Part shown: positions 31,901-42,047 of the stretch, piece by piece
Position numbering within the stretch: the stretch's first letter is position 1
Layout: each line of letters begins with the position of its first letter
NCBI GenBank assembly: GCA_030490835.1
Contig: CM059975.1
Coordinates: forward strand, 10,793,579-10,857,578
DNA length: 64,000 bases
From: Annona cherimola
Lineage: Eukaryota; Streptophyta; Magnoliopsida; Magnoliales; Annonaceae
Direction of reading: 5' to 3'
Notes under the pieces: generated by a model
What the model saw: only the letters and a program-made list of their open reading frames with translations
What the model was told of the DNA's origin: nothing
Databases searched by the model: none
Made by a program: the position numbers and the translations under genes

Positions 31901-33382
31901 GAGGAGTTTCACGTTAAAAATATAAGAAACGAAACACTACCAGATGATGGAGGGTGGGATCCCCTAACGGCGTTGCGTAAATTCAGAATTGGAAGTTGTC
32001 ATGAATTGAAGTATCTGCCTGATGGGTTAAGACACCTTCAGTCACTAGAGAATCTTGAAATCTTGATGTGCGAGAAATTGGAGCAGCTTCCTCAAGAGTT
32101 GGGAAGGCTCAAGAAATTGAAATCAATTAAAGTCAGTGGCTTGCAAGCATTGACTTGTCTTCCTGATTCTCTTGGGGAGTTGGAGTCATTAGAGTATCTT
32201 TCTATGCATGAAATAAAGTTATTACGGTTGCTACCAGAGGGCTTTGGGCAACTCAAGAAACTCAAGTCACTCACAATCAACGGTGCAGAAGCACTGACTT
32301 GTCTTCCTGATTCTCTGGAAGAGTTGGAGTCATTAGAGGTTCTTGATATCAGTGACATGAAGACATTACGGTCGCTACCAGAGAGCTTTGGGCAACTCAA
32401 GAAACTCAAGTCACTCACAATCGACACAGAAGCATTGACTTGTCTTCCGAATTCTCTAGGACAGTTGCAGTCATTAGAGAATCTTGATATGACCAACATG
32501 AAGATATTACGGTCGCTACCAGAGGGCTTCGGGCAACTCAAGAAACTTAAGTTACTCTCAATTGGCGGTGCAGAAGCATTGACTTGTCTTCCTGATTCTC
32601 TACGAGAGTTAGAGTCATTAGAGGATCTTGATATGAACGGCATGAAGATATTACAGTCGCTACCAGAGGAGTTCGGGCAACTCAAGAAACTTAAGTCACT
32701 CTCAATTGGCGGTGCAGAAGCATTGACTTGTCTTCCTGATTCTCTACGTGAGTTGGAGTCATTAGAGGATCTTGATATGAACGACATGAGGATATTACAG
32801 TCGCTACCAGAGGGCTTTGGGCAACTCAAGAAACTTAAATCACTCACAATTGGTGGCGCAGAAGCACTGACTTGTCTTCCTGATTCATTAACACAGCTCG
32901 AGTCATTAGAGTATTTGGAAATCACTGGATTGGTGAAATTGGAGTCGCTGCCTCGTTGGTTTGGAAGATTCAAGAAACTCTCCTCGCTCATCATTAAAAA
33001 TATGGAAGCACTTACGATTTGTCTTCCTAATTCACTGGGACAACTTGAGTCCTTGAAAAAGCTTGAAATCAGCCGCTGTAAGGCATTAAAGTTAGTACCC
33101 CGTGGGTTAGGACAACTCGAGTCATTAAAGCTTCTTAGAATCAGTGACTGGAACCAATTAGAGTCGTTGCCCCCTTGGTTGAGACAACTCAAGGCGCTTA
33201 GATCCCTGACCATCTCTGGCTACACAGCACTGTCTCATGGATTGCAAAATCTTCCCCCGCTACACAAATTGGAGATAATCAACTGTCCATTATTGTCGGA
33301 GAGATGCAAGAGGGAAGGAGGTGAAGATTGGTGTAAGATCTCACACATCCCTTACATCAACATCAACGGTCGAAAGATCTAA
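28991..33382 (+). CDS. CC-NB-LRR (CNL) disease-resistance protein, intact
   Basis: Cytoplasmic NLR immune receptor of 1463 residues in one coding exon. Start: ATG 28991 gives MVDALVSIALEKLADVLG, the usual start of an Rx-type coiled coil; the upstream in-frame TTG at 28976 lies before a likely splice acceptor. The coiled coil carries RQIAYDIDDLLD (EDVID equivalent). NB-ARC: P-loop GIGGLGKTT (211-219), kinase-2 LVLDDVW (287-293; the terminal W is typical of the non-TIR class), RNBS-B GSRIIVTTR, GVPLS (379-383, GLPL equivalent), CFIYCSIYPKD, and MHD at 501-503 (KMHDLLHDLA). LRRs run from about 545 to the end and include a homogenised block of 48-residue double LRRs (about 1040-1310). All nucleotide-binding motifs are intact. 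It is the paralogue of the gene cut by the left edge. The effector recognised is unknown. Confidence 0.95.
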   Translation: MVDALVSIALEKLADVLGQQLTLFAGATDDLQKLQKTFQHIKAVLHDAERKQVREETARLWLSELRQIAYDIDDLLDKCLISALEKDGSDDDVDSGDGDESVNRVRPTTACLLPPYNFLDQAMSRYKVARKIKEIRERLDQIAKNKEQFNTSHINSSGGDRRLVRRSRTLTSSHMEEEMIGRNDDKDAVISRLVSETSSDDGKVPVIAIVGIGGLGKTTLARKIYHDDNVRNHFGKFLWVCVSDDFDLERLTKAITEQVKKTSTSFSELESLQNELLEALRGEHFLLVLDDVWNDDEDKWNRLWPCLKSGAPGSRIIVTTRLQKVAAKTMNASYIHELKGLSIDDCWTLFSSIAFDEWKEEEYLQFKSIGKDIVRKCKGVPLSVKVMGSAMYSKRTVSDWQNILDSEMWSLPQAENKILPALWLSYYNLPSHLKQCFIYCSIYPKDTTMHKDELVRLWIAQGFIQLQGNREIEDIAGEYFDDLIAWSIFQESSKDGKRCKMHDLLHDLAKFLSKDEIFIYAGEKSNQCYENIRHASLFLSENNPEVLMAFCGATKLRTLFLHGVGLHTTLVDLYSRTRFLRTLIFRRSIITTLPKIIEKLKHLRYLYLSETNLVELPNAIGKLKSLRYLDLSFTKLVELPESVSRLPSLHTLNLNYCCCLKKLPRGIGGMVNLRRLLIEGTFKLEYLPKGLGRISSLERLCKFIVGGEGGCSIDELQQLNFLQGDLRIENLEKLFSGEEAKKAELWNKSYLRKLVLRVSKRDGIATPVSDVILKNMDSALEVLRPHANLEELQLICHRSSKLPCWMEDLSFSKLTKLEIQGSSQNLHGLGKLPSLKYLTIRASGVKKIGHELYYGNSGQDVVGRRSRVAFPRLERLFLGGMTELEEWELTSAEADTDAIIMPSLQHLSLENCPELVGLPHHLVKAPLTSLHMISCPNLKGTGCSFSLLEKFLLEYSGTFFLSGLPEFPKLEEFHVKNIRNETLPDDGGWDPLTALRKFRIGSCHELKYLPDGLRHLQSLENLEILMCEKLEQLPQELGRLKKLKSIKVSGLQALTCLPDSLGELESLEYLSMHEIKLLRLLPEGFGQLKKLKSLTINGAEALTCLPDSLEELESLEVLDISDMKTLRSLPESFGQLKKLKSLTIDTEALTCLPNSLGQLQSLENLDMTNMKILRSLPEGFGQLKKLKLLSIGGAEALTCLPDSLRELESLEDLDMNGMKILQSLPEEFGQLKKLKSLSIGGAEALTCLPDSLRELESLEDLDMNDMRILQSLPEGFGQLKKLKSLTIGGAEALTCLPDSLTQLESLEYLEITGLVKLESLPRWFGRFKKLSSLIIKNMEALTICLPNSLGQLESLKKLEISRCKALKLVPRGLGQLESLKLLRISDWNQLESLPPWLRQLKALRSLTISGYTALSHGLQNLPPLHKLEIINCPLLSERCKREGGEDWCKISHIPYININGRKI
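32101..32920 (+). repeat. 144-bp tandem repeats coding for paired LRRs (copy B)
   Basis: Same array as 1381-2200: five to six units based on SLPEGFGQLKKLKSL and ALTCLPDSLRELESLEDL. Variation concentrates at the predicted exposed positions after SLTI and LEDL. One unit has lost a codon (LTIDTEALT). Confidence 0.85.
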
Positions 33383-34794
33383 TATTAAAAAGAAGGTGCG
33401 TGCTTTGGATTAGTTTCAAATTGCAATAAATGAATCAGTTAATCTCTCTATCTCTAGGTGTGTCGAAAATGGATTACAATTGAAATGAAATGATGCCTTA
33501 TTATTTGCAGCTATTTTCAAGTGGTATGCGCACTCGAATCCTTAAGAAGAATATGCAGCTGTCATTTTCAAGTGCACAAACTACAAGAATTCAAGAAAGG
33601 TTGAGCAATCCCGTCTTATTAAATTTATTTTTCGTCTCTTTTCCTAGTTCAATAGCTTGCTAATTGATTTATGCCATTTTACTTGTTGTAGATGACACCA
33701 TTGTGCTGGTTAGAGCATATTGCTGGGCTGTTGTATAGACAAGGACCAAGAAGGCACATGGAGTGTAGGTGTACCAGTGTAAAATGCCGCCTTTTCTTTG
33801 CAAGTTGGAAGTTGGAACCCTCTTGTGTCATTTTTCTTGCACAAATTGCATGAGTGTTGATAAATTCGTAGGAATAGTACTGCCTTTTAGACAAGCTCAA
33901 CGGCATCTCTACAGTACTGCCTTTTAGACAAGCTCAACCAATGCCACAATTGATGTATTTTGTATTCATATGCACTGCTTTTATTAAGACAGTCAGAAAT
34001 GTGAAAACTAAGCTGTTTTCAAAATATTTTCCTTTCCATTGAAGTTCATTTACGACAATCTTTTACTTTTTTTTTTTTTTTGGGATTAATCTGGTTGATG
34101 AGTATACAAACATAGAACTGGAAAAGTCCCGTGAACAAAATTTCATGGCCGGAATTTAACTGCTGTATCTGCCACATTTGTTAGTGCTTTTCAAGTGCTC
34201 CTTGACATTGCATCCCCCAATTTATCATTTGGGCCTAGCCCATAGGAGGGAAAGAGATTTGTAAGGATAGATTCAACGAACGTTGATCGCTTCGAGAAAA
34301 AAAGAAAAAACAAAACAAAACAAAAAAACAACTGATCCTTGTTTCCTCCTTTAACCTCATAAATTATTCTTTCCATTATCCGAACCTTCTGGTCAACCCA
34401 GGAAAATTTGATTTTTCTTTTTTTCTTTTGCTTTGATTTTTCCTTACCTACATTGAAGCCATCTGTCATCTGGTTAAGCTTCTAGTCAAGAATTTCTTTT
34501 TGAAAAAAAAAAAAAAAAATTTTAAACGAAACTTCTGGCTAAGGGTATTCTTTAGCGCCATATATGGACAATTATAATCCGTAAAACGTGGTTTTTGTTT
34601 TTTTTTTTTTTTTGTAAACTATATATGGAGGATATTTCAAACCTTAACGAGGCCACAAATTTCCATAGGTAATATGTGGATGAAATATAGTATTTGTTAG
34701 TAGCCCTTGTAAAAAGTGCAAATGGGCCCACTTACACGGGTTCAACATTTGGTGCCCATAGATGTAGGCGGCGCAATGATTAGGAGGCTTTTTC
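33383..34794 (+). other. NLR 3' flank, copy B
   Basis: AATAAA at about 33425. The B-only segment 33655-33968 ends with a 26-bp direct repeat (agtactgccttttagacaag...) at 33876 and 33913. The rest matches A 3000-3590 and adds about 34540-34780, with a poly-T run. No gene. Confidence 0.55.
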
Positions 34795-34915
34795 TTTGCA
34801 ATAAATTTAAATTTTAACATAATTATACAACTACAATAAATTTAAAGATGTAAAACTTAAAATAATTATACGAAAAATGTTTTTTCTATAATGAATTGAA
34901 AATAAATATATAGAG
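34795..34915. repeat. Contracted AT minisatellite, copy B
   Basis: Two to three units of the array that has about nine units at 3584-4120. Confidence 0.65.
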
Positions 34916-35104
34916 AACGTCTTGCATATACGAAACCATCAGATGAAAAGACAACGGCACAGATGCCACTTTGGCGAATAAAATAATTATTCATACTACT
35001 AGAAAACATGGAAAATAACTATAGTTGAAAACATCAGTGAAGGCAAATTATAAAGAAATCAGAAGTCATCAAGTTAGGAGAATGTTTCAATGCATCCGGC
35101 TGAA

Positions 35105-35402
35105 AATTACATTCATTATTATTATTTTTAAAATTTTCTTTTATAAAACTCTTAATTTAGTTCTATTTAATCTATAAGCTAAATTTTACTATTTTTGAAA
35201 ATGTGTGTATATATATATATATTTGATTTTTAAAGGTAGACAGATTTTGTACAAACTACCCTTATTTTCAAATTTTGAATATATATATATATATATATAC
35301 ATTTTTAAAAATGGTAAGACTTAGATTATAGATTAAATATACCTAAATTAAGAGTTTAAAAATGTTTTTTTCAAAAAAACCGAAAAATGGGATTTCCAGC
35401 CA
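35105..35402. mobile_element. Foldback MITE, family I (copy B)
   Basis: Counterpart of 4310-4605: aaactcttaatttagttcta and its complement flanking an AT dinucleotide-rich centre (35205-35300). Confidence 0.7.
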
Positions 35403-35978
35403 AATGCGTTCCTTTGCATTGAAACAAACCCCATCAAGTTGTGGCTCTCCGGCATACGTGAGGATTGTTAAAAGGTTAATTTTTTGGGTGGGGTGGGGAC
35501 AACAACCCGAACTACTTTTGGAGATTATTGGCGGGTTCTCCGGTGGTTCGGGTAATGGGCGGGTACTGGCGTGAAAACTAACCCGTATGAATGTAATCCC
35601 GGCCGGGTAAATTCTGGTACTTATTTGGAACAAGTACTTTTAAGAAAATCGGAAACTAGGTTTTTCTTGGTACGGACCGGTCCGGGTCGAGAAAAACCCG
35701 CCCGGTGCCATCAACGCCTGACACTCTTGTCCTCATGCATTTGCACCTATTGAAATAGTACTGCTGTATTGTAAGAATTTCATGTAACTCCATCTCATAT
35801 CCAACAGATATAAACTAAGTCCTTAAAAAATAAGGAAAATCGTAGCCGTAGATGATTCAACCGTCTACCTCAGTACCGTTACTTGGATGCCAACGAAAGC
35901 AAAGCCAACCTATTATTTTATTTTTATTTTTTTTATATATATAAGCCACCTATTTATAACTTAAATTTAATTAACAAA
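35403..35978. other. Copy-B-specific GC-richer segment
   Basis: About 576 bp between ttccagccaaa and aagtgagtgggcccc with no counterpart in copy A (junction about 4596). It is richer in CCGG and CCCG than its flanks (ggtccgggtcgagaaaaacc). I see no terminal repeats, no clear target duplication and no recognisable protein. Confidence 0.5.
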
Positions 35979-36974
35979 GTGAGTGGGCCCCTTTTCAACT
36001 CCACACCACCGAACTCCCTTTTTCGTAAATATTAATGTGCATGGGTACTTGTCAGTTCTACCATTATTTCATATGAACAGTCTCCGTTCCATTTTCATCG
36101 ATGCACTAATCATGCCCCATACCTAAATTATATAACCGAACTCTAAATCAAAACCTCACATGGCCCTACCTTATTAATATTATGAATAGCGCATAGAATA
36201 TACCCACACCTATAATTTATTATTTTATCATATTAAAATTTTTATCACCTTCCATTATATTTATCTCACTAGTTAGTTTTATCATTTCAAAAATTAACTT
36301 AAAAATATAATTTCTTGGATCCACACATTTTAAAAATATCAATATAAATACAAAATTTTACTTTCTGCTTGCATACTCATCCCTTTCTCTTTAATTGAGG
36401 CTCTTAATGCTTCCCCCTAAAGGGCTTCCATGCATCATTCTCTCTCTTAACATAATTCTATTAACCTTCAATTATTTTTCGTGCCCAATCCCGTGCCACC
36501 TTAGCTCACGCCCCTTAGTTGGGACATTAGGGGTTTACTTTAATTCAATCTTTATCTCTTTGTGGCCCCATGTATGATATTCGGGCTAAAATAAAATTAT
36601 AATTTCTATATCTTGTTTGGTCTCGCTTATATGAAACTTGTTTTCTACGTAGCTTCCTTCATATTTAACATCTTGATAGTTGATGAAAAATTTACTTCAT
36701 CAATTATATTTACCACCATTTATAGTATATTAGAAACTCTTTTATTTGTTTAGTTTTATTGTATATGAGTGTTATCTATAAATGTGTAAAATCAATATAA
36801 TAAAATAATTTAATGCTACAATATTAATTTTAAAGTAGTTTTTTCAACATATAAACTATTTAAAATATCATTAATATATAGATAAATGATTCTATAAACT
36901 ATTATTAAATTATAATAAATGTATAAATGAATCTAAACATTTTTCATAATTTACATATGAATATATATATTTTT
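35979..36974. other. Non-coding flank, copy B
   Basis: Matches A 4600-6030 with the family I MITE missing (unoccupied site near 36607). No gene. Confidence 0.55.
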
Positions 36975-37861
36975 CAACAAATGTAACCTATAAACATACT
37001 TGATATGGATGGAACTTGGTTTCCTAAATAAACAAATGATATTAATTACAATAAATGGATTGAATTTTTCATCAATAATCAAAATCTTAAAAATTAAAAA
37101 AGATTATATGACTCCGATTCTATATAACATGGTTAGGTAAAAACGGAGTCTTACTTCATTAAAGTCTACGTTGAAACCTTACCTCCTCATATGCAACCAA
37201 AGTTATAAGCATACTTTGTTGCTTTAAATTAGATTAAAAGAACACCTACGCCCAACTGTGCTCACCTGTTATCCAACTTGGATATTTTAAGTCCACAAGT
37301 TCACTAATAATTTAATCTTACTAATAAATGTAAGTCGTCAATTAACATTTCACATTATTCACATAAAAAATTACACACTTATATAAATTATGAAATCATC
37401 CATAATTCTTTCGTATATTGAAAATCAATCCATTACTAATTTGAAAGTATATCATCATCAAAATTTACACAATTATCAAATCTGTTTTTTGATGGAACAG
37501 AATTGTCAAATCTTGATTCATTTATTCATACGACAATCATTTTAAAAAATTATTTAAAAATTAGGAGTTTTACAATAACCGCATGCAGAATTAAGCCGTT
37601 TGGCCCCGCTGTCAAATTTCAACGCTTTTTATAAAAATCCTTTTGTAGTTGAACTTTAAAAAAATGTACTTGAGATGAAATATTGTAGAGTTTTTGTCTG
37701 CAATACTTTAAAGTGCTTTCAGTATTATCTCTTTGGCTATATTATATTGAAAGTATTTTTATTTATTTAAACTAACATGTAGACAAAGAATTAATCTTTA
37801 AATTTATCATAATTAGTTATACTTTTAAATTTTAAAAAAATAAATTTTAAGATATCACGAC
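36975..37861. other. Copy-B-specific AT-rich segment
   Basis: About 890 bp between catatgaatatatatat and gatttcaaagagtttgaat, absent from A near 6045. No gene, terminal repeats or target duplication recognised. Confidence 0.45.
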
Positions 37862-37989
37862 GATTTCAAAGAGTTTGAATATAAGCTTTTCATAAATTTT
37901 GATTTATTTTAAATGACTACGATTTTTCTTAAATAATGTCATTCAATATCAATGAAATTAACCTATAATGAAAGTAAATAGTAATCTAA

Positions 37990-38826
37990 GCGATAAAAAA
38001 TAATTTGACAAGATACCACATATTATAAAATAAAATTTATTTTAAATTCACATCCAAATTGTATCATAAAGTTAATTATCCTCAAAATATTAGTTAGATG
38101 GGTTCAAAAATATAAACTTAGAACGAAATATAAGTTTTTACTTACCAAAATTTTATGTAAATCAACTGTTTAATTCATTTGGCAAGATATTAAAATATTT
38201 GTGTTCAAATCACGTCTAAGGTTAATTATTTTTAAAATATCAATTGAGATAGATTTCATAAAATATGATATAATATAATAATATTGATTTAAAACAGTTA
38301 GGTAGCTCATTTAACAAGATATTAAATGTTACAAAATAAAATTTATTTTCAAGTTTTTATCCGAATCATAAATACAATTAATTATCCTCAAAATATTAGT
38401 TGCGATGTATTTCGTAAAACATATTCTTACAATAAATATATTAACAACAATAAATACATGCATAGACATCATTTAATTTAATAATATTTCATTTAAATCA
38501 ACTATGTAATTCATTTGGTAAGATGTTAGATATTGAAGAAAAAATTTATTTTTATCTAGGATTAATAATTCTCAAAATATCAGTTAAGAGATGTTCTTGA
38601 ACAAAACCAAAATATTTATGATTCTGCCCAAAATAGAATTTAAATTTTTTATTTTTATTTTTATATGTTAGTGATTCTATATCAAGAATTATGATAACGT
38701 ATTGTTTCCAAAAATATATTCTTAATTCACGGAATCCTTCGAGTATCCAACATATAACTGTATATAAAGATATGAGTTGCATGCACTTATATTGTTGAAT
38801 GTTTATGATATTGAATTATTAGCAAC
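37990..38826. repeat. Degenerate tandem repeat, unit about 170-200 bp, copy B only
   Basis: Four diverged units, each with a variant of aattcatttggcaagatattaa, then a variable stretch, then attatcctcaaaatattagtt (units start near 38000, 38165, 38300 and 38505). Absent from copy A at about 6172. Confidence 0.55.
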
Positions 38827-39464
38827 TAAAAATAAAGATACACACGCACAAAAAAATAACCTTACGTACAATGTGCACGTTAAAAATCAATTAATATGGT
38901 AGAAAAATAAGATAAAAAAGGAAGGTAAGGAAGCCAGTGGAGAAGGACAAATTTTTTGCTTCTCCAAAAATGTTAATTGACACGTTGGGGCAAAGTGATA
39001 GAGCCTTTGGTAGGGCTGCCAAACGACTTCAATGTTTTGAAAAAAATCATAAATGGAGATGAAAGCAAATTTAAATATCCCCATTCCGGCAACCTAAGTT
39101 TTGGCACACATATATTCCACGCGGTAGATAATATAATGCATTATATATAATTCCCTGCCCACATGTCTGGGACGCATCCACATGGAAGAACAGGACGTGT
39201 AACGGATGCAATTGAACTGAAATAACATTGGCCACTTTAAATTTAAAGCAATACATGTTTGCAGAAAATTGCAAAATGTCACCTCAAGAGGCACCGAAAT
39301 GAGAATATTTGGCTGCACACCTGAAACTAGTTTGCCTTGAAAAGGCGTACATACGTCGATCACAATCATCACATTCAAATGCATGTTTGGCCTCACCGAA
39401 TCGAAATGAAGACGAAATTTGACTCTAATACTGCTCTACTGTAATCGTCTGTGTTCTATCGGCC

Positions 39465-39955
39465 TGAGGTGGGGCTTTTTCCATTTTTAAACTCTCTAAT
39501 TTTATATATTTGCATTTTAAGTCTTAAAATTTAGTCGTTTACATTTTAAATCCTGAAAACATTAGTTCCTTTGAATTTAAAACTTTGACTCATAATGGTG
39601 TTAAAAGCTACCTTTAATTTATGCAAAATAATATAAATACCCTCCAATATTTTAAAAAAAAATCAAATTTGTATCAAAGGTAAATATGTTATTGGAGCAT
39701 CCAATAGCAAAATAAAGAAAGCCCAATAGTCCGATTTAAAATATAAAAACATTTCTTTTTTAATGTTGGAGGGCATTTAAGTTATTTTGTATGAATTAGT
39801 ATTAGTTTTTAACACCACCGTTATAAGTCAGGGTTTAAAATGCAAATAAATCAAAATTTTCAGATTTAAAATGCAAACAACCAAACTTTAGAGTTTAAAA
39901 TGCGGATAGGCCAAGTTAGAAGGTTTAAAATACAAAAAACCCACTAGGAGTCCAT
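39465..39955. mobile_element. Long-arm foldback element (copy B)
   Basis: Counterpart of 6985-7470 with the same inverted arms. Confidence 0.7.
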
Positions 39956-40654
39956 GACCGTGCAATTTTATTTTATTTTTTTAAATTCCCGGGCTTATTT
40001 TCTGGCCATTTATCAATTTCTCATGGTAACGTGTGACTGTTCTGGCCCAAAAAAAAAAAATTTTGTTTAAAAAAAAAAGGAAAATTCGTGATTTTGGCAT
40101 CTTGACTGACATTGCTAGCTGCACGTCATAAGAAAGACAACACTTTGGATTTATCCTCAACAAGTTCCTGGTCTAGTGTACTATGCTCGCCGGCTTAACC
40201 TTGGCCGTGTACTTTTCTCATGGTCACGAGTGATGGTTTGGAACAAACCAAAAGCAAATTTGGTTTTCTTTTCTATTTTGGCAACTTGTTTGATGCGTGT
40301 GATGGAACGCGTTTCCTGTCAATTCTCGTAATGCTCCTCATACCTCTGCTAGTTGTTGCTGTCATGTAATCTTTGGCGTGGGCCAGTAGAAAAATAATGG
40401 AAAGAAATTAATTTTCATCAAATTTTCATTGGTATCTTGCAACTAAAAAATTAATAATTTATTTTTAACTTTTTTTATTGTGTTGGCATCATCTTCAATT
40501 TTTTTTCATCCAACCCGTCTAACTAATTGAATTTCGAAATTCAACATGGGCCTTGCTTGGTTATAATTAATTTAAAATTGACAAATTTCCTCGATAGTTC
40601 AAATTTCACCATTATTATGCATTTTATATCAAATTTAATTTTTTATAATGAGAA
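39956..40654. other. Non-coding flank, copy B
   Basis: Matches A 7470-7943, with about 200 extra bases at 40320-40525 between gatggaac and gaatttcgaaattcaac. No gene. Confidence 0.5.
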
Positions 40655-41040
40655 GTGATCCTGTTAATTTGGACTAAACAAATGTCTTATGTAGCATACC
40701 TAAAAAAACTCATTTACAATTCTTTCTTTATTTTTCTTCGTACACTTGTATATCTAAGTGTATTTAACATATAAATCAAGTTCTACTATTTTTAAATATG
40801 TGTATATTTTTTTTTGAAAATTTAAAAATCTATATGTATATATGTATTTAAAATGTCTTTATTTTTAAAAATCTCAACAGCATATATACCCATATTCAAA
40901 AATTATAAAATTTAATTTATATGTGAATTGCACTTAGATAAATAAGTGTATAAAGAAAAATATAATAAAGAAATTTTTTAGATGGGCCAACCGAGACATT
41001 TGCTTGTTCCGGACTGACAAAATCGCTTCTCTTTTGTATT
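40655..41040. mobile_element. Foldback MITE, family I (copy B)
   Basis: Counterpart of 7944-8330. Arms gtgatcctgttaatttggac and, complemented, cgattttgtcagtccgga. Confidence 0.65.
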
Positions 41041-41085
41041 TATACTTAGCGTCATCCTTAAGTCTTTTTTTATATTATGTACATT

Positions 41086-42047
41086 TTTTATTTTTCTTCA
41101 TTTTTCTCTAGCCACACATATAAAAATCTTAAATGGGTTCATATATGGGTTTGATTAGTTTAGATGGATCATAAATGCTAGCCGATCCAGACGAGTTCAA
41201 AACATATAAAATTGTTAATTTGAATGTATTTAATTTGTAACCCACTTTCTACTTTTTTAAAATACATATTCTTAATTTTTTAACACTATAATATTTTAAT
41301 TATTGTATATAGGTTTTCAAAAATAGTAACATATAGTTTATAAATAATATATACTTCCGTTAACAATTTTATAAAAATAAAATAAATACAAAATTATATT
41401 TTTAACCTAGGCGCAGATGGCGCAAATCATAAGGAACCTATCATATTATTTAACAAGTATATCCTTTTAGTTTAAAAGGATATTTTCATTATTTTATAAA
41501 AAAATTCTACAAAGAGAGAATATACTTATAATTTTAGGCAAATATTACAATATATTTACAACTTTAGAAAATCAGGACATAAATGCAATATTAATCCGAC
41601 CTTGGAAGCATATATTTAGAAATAGATATCATTAGTCATTTTGCGGATCTTCCGTAAAATGCGATGGTGACCATGAGCTGTGGTTGGCCAAATGACCAAA
41701 AACCGCGTACCCTCAACAAGTGCTTTGCTGTACAAGATTTACATTTTTTTAGAAATAGATATATATATATATAATTATTAATTTTAAAATATATATAGCA
41801 ACCTGAAAATAATACATAAACGTTTTCATAAAATTTTGAAATAATTAAAAATATATTTCTATAAATACAATAAATGATTTAAATTTAAGAAAACTAATTT
41901 GAAAAATAAGGGGTTCCGATTTCAAAAATATATTTCAATAAATACAATAAATGATATAAATTTAAGAAAACTAATTTGAAAAATAAGGGGTTCCGTGCAA
42001 CCATGTAACAGACAAGAGTATTTTAAACCAGTCGGTGATATTTCCGA
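41086..42047. other. Copy-B-specific segment with a 77-bp tandem duplication
   Basis: About 960 bp absent from A (junction near 8378). It contains two direct units, 41847-41918 and 41924-41995, each ending aataaggggttccg. No protein recognised. Confidence 0.55.

Noticed and set aside
38000..38826. CRISPR-like array
   Set aside because: Units are diverged, long and unevenly spaced in plant nuclear DNA; this is a degenerate tandem repeat.
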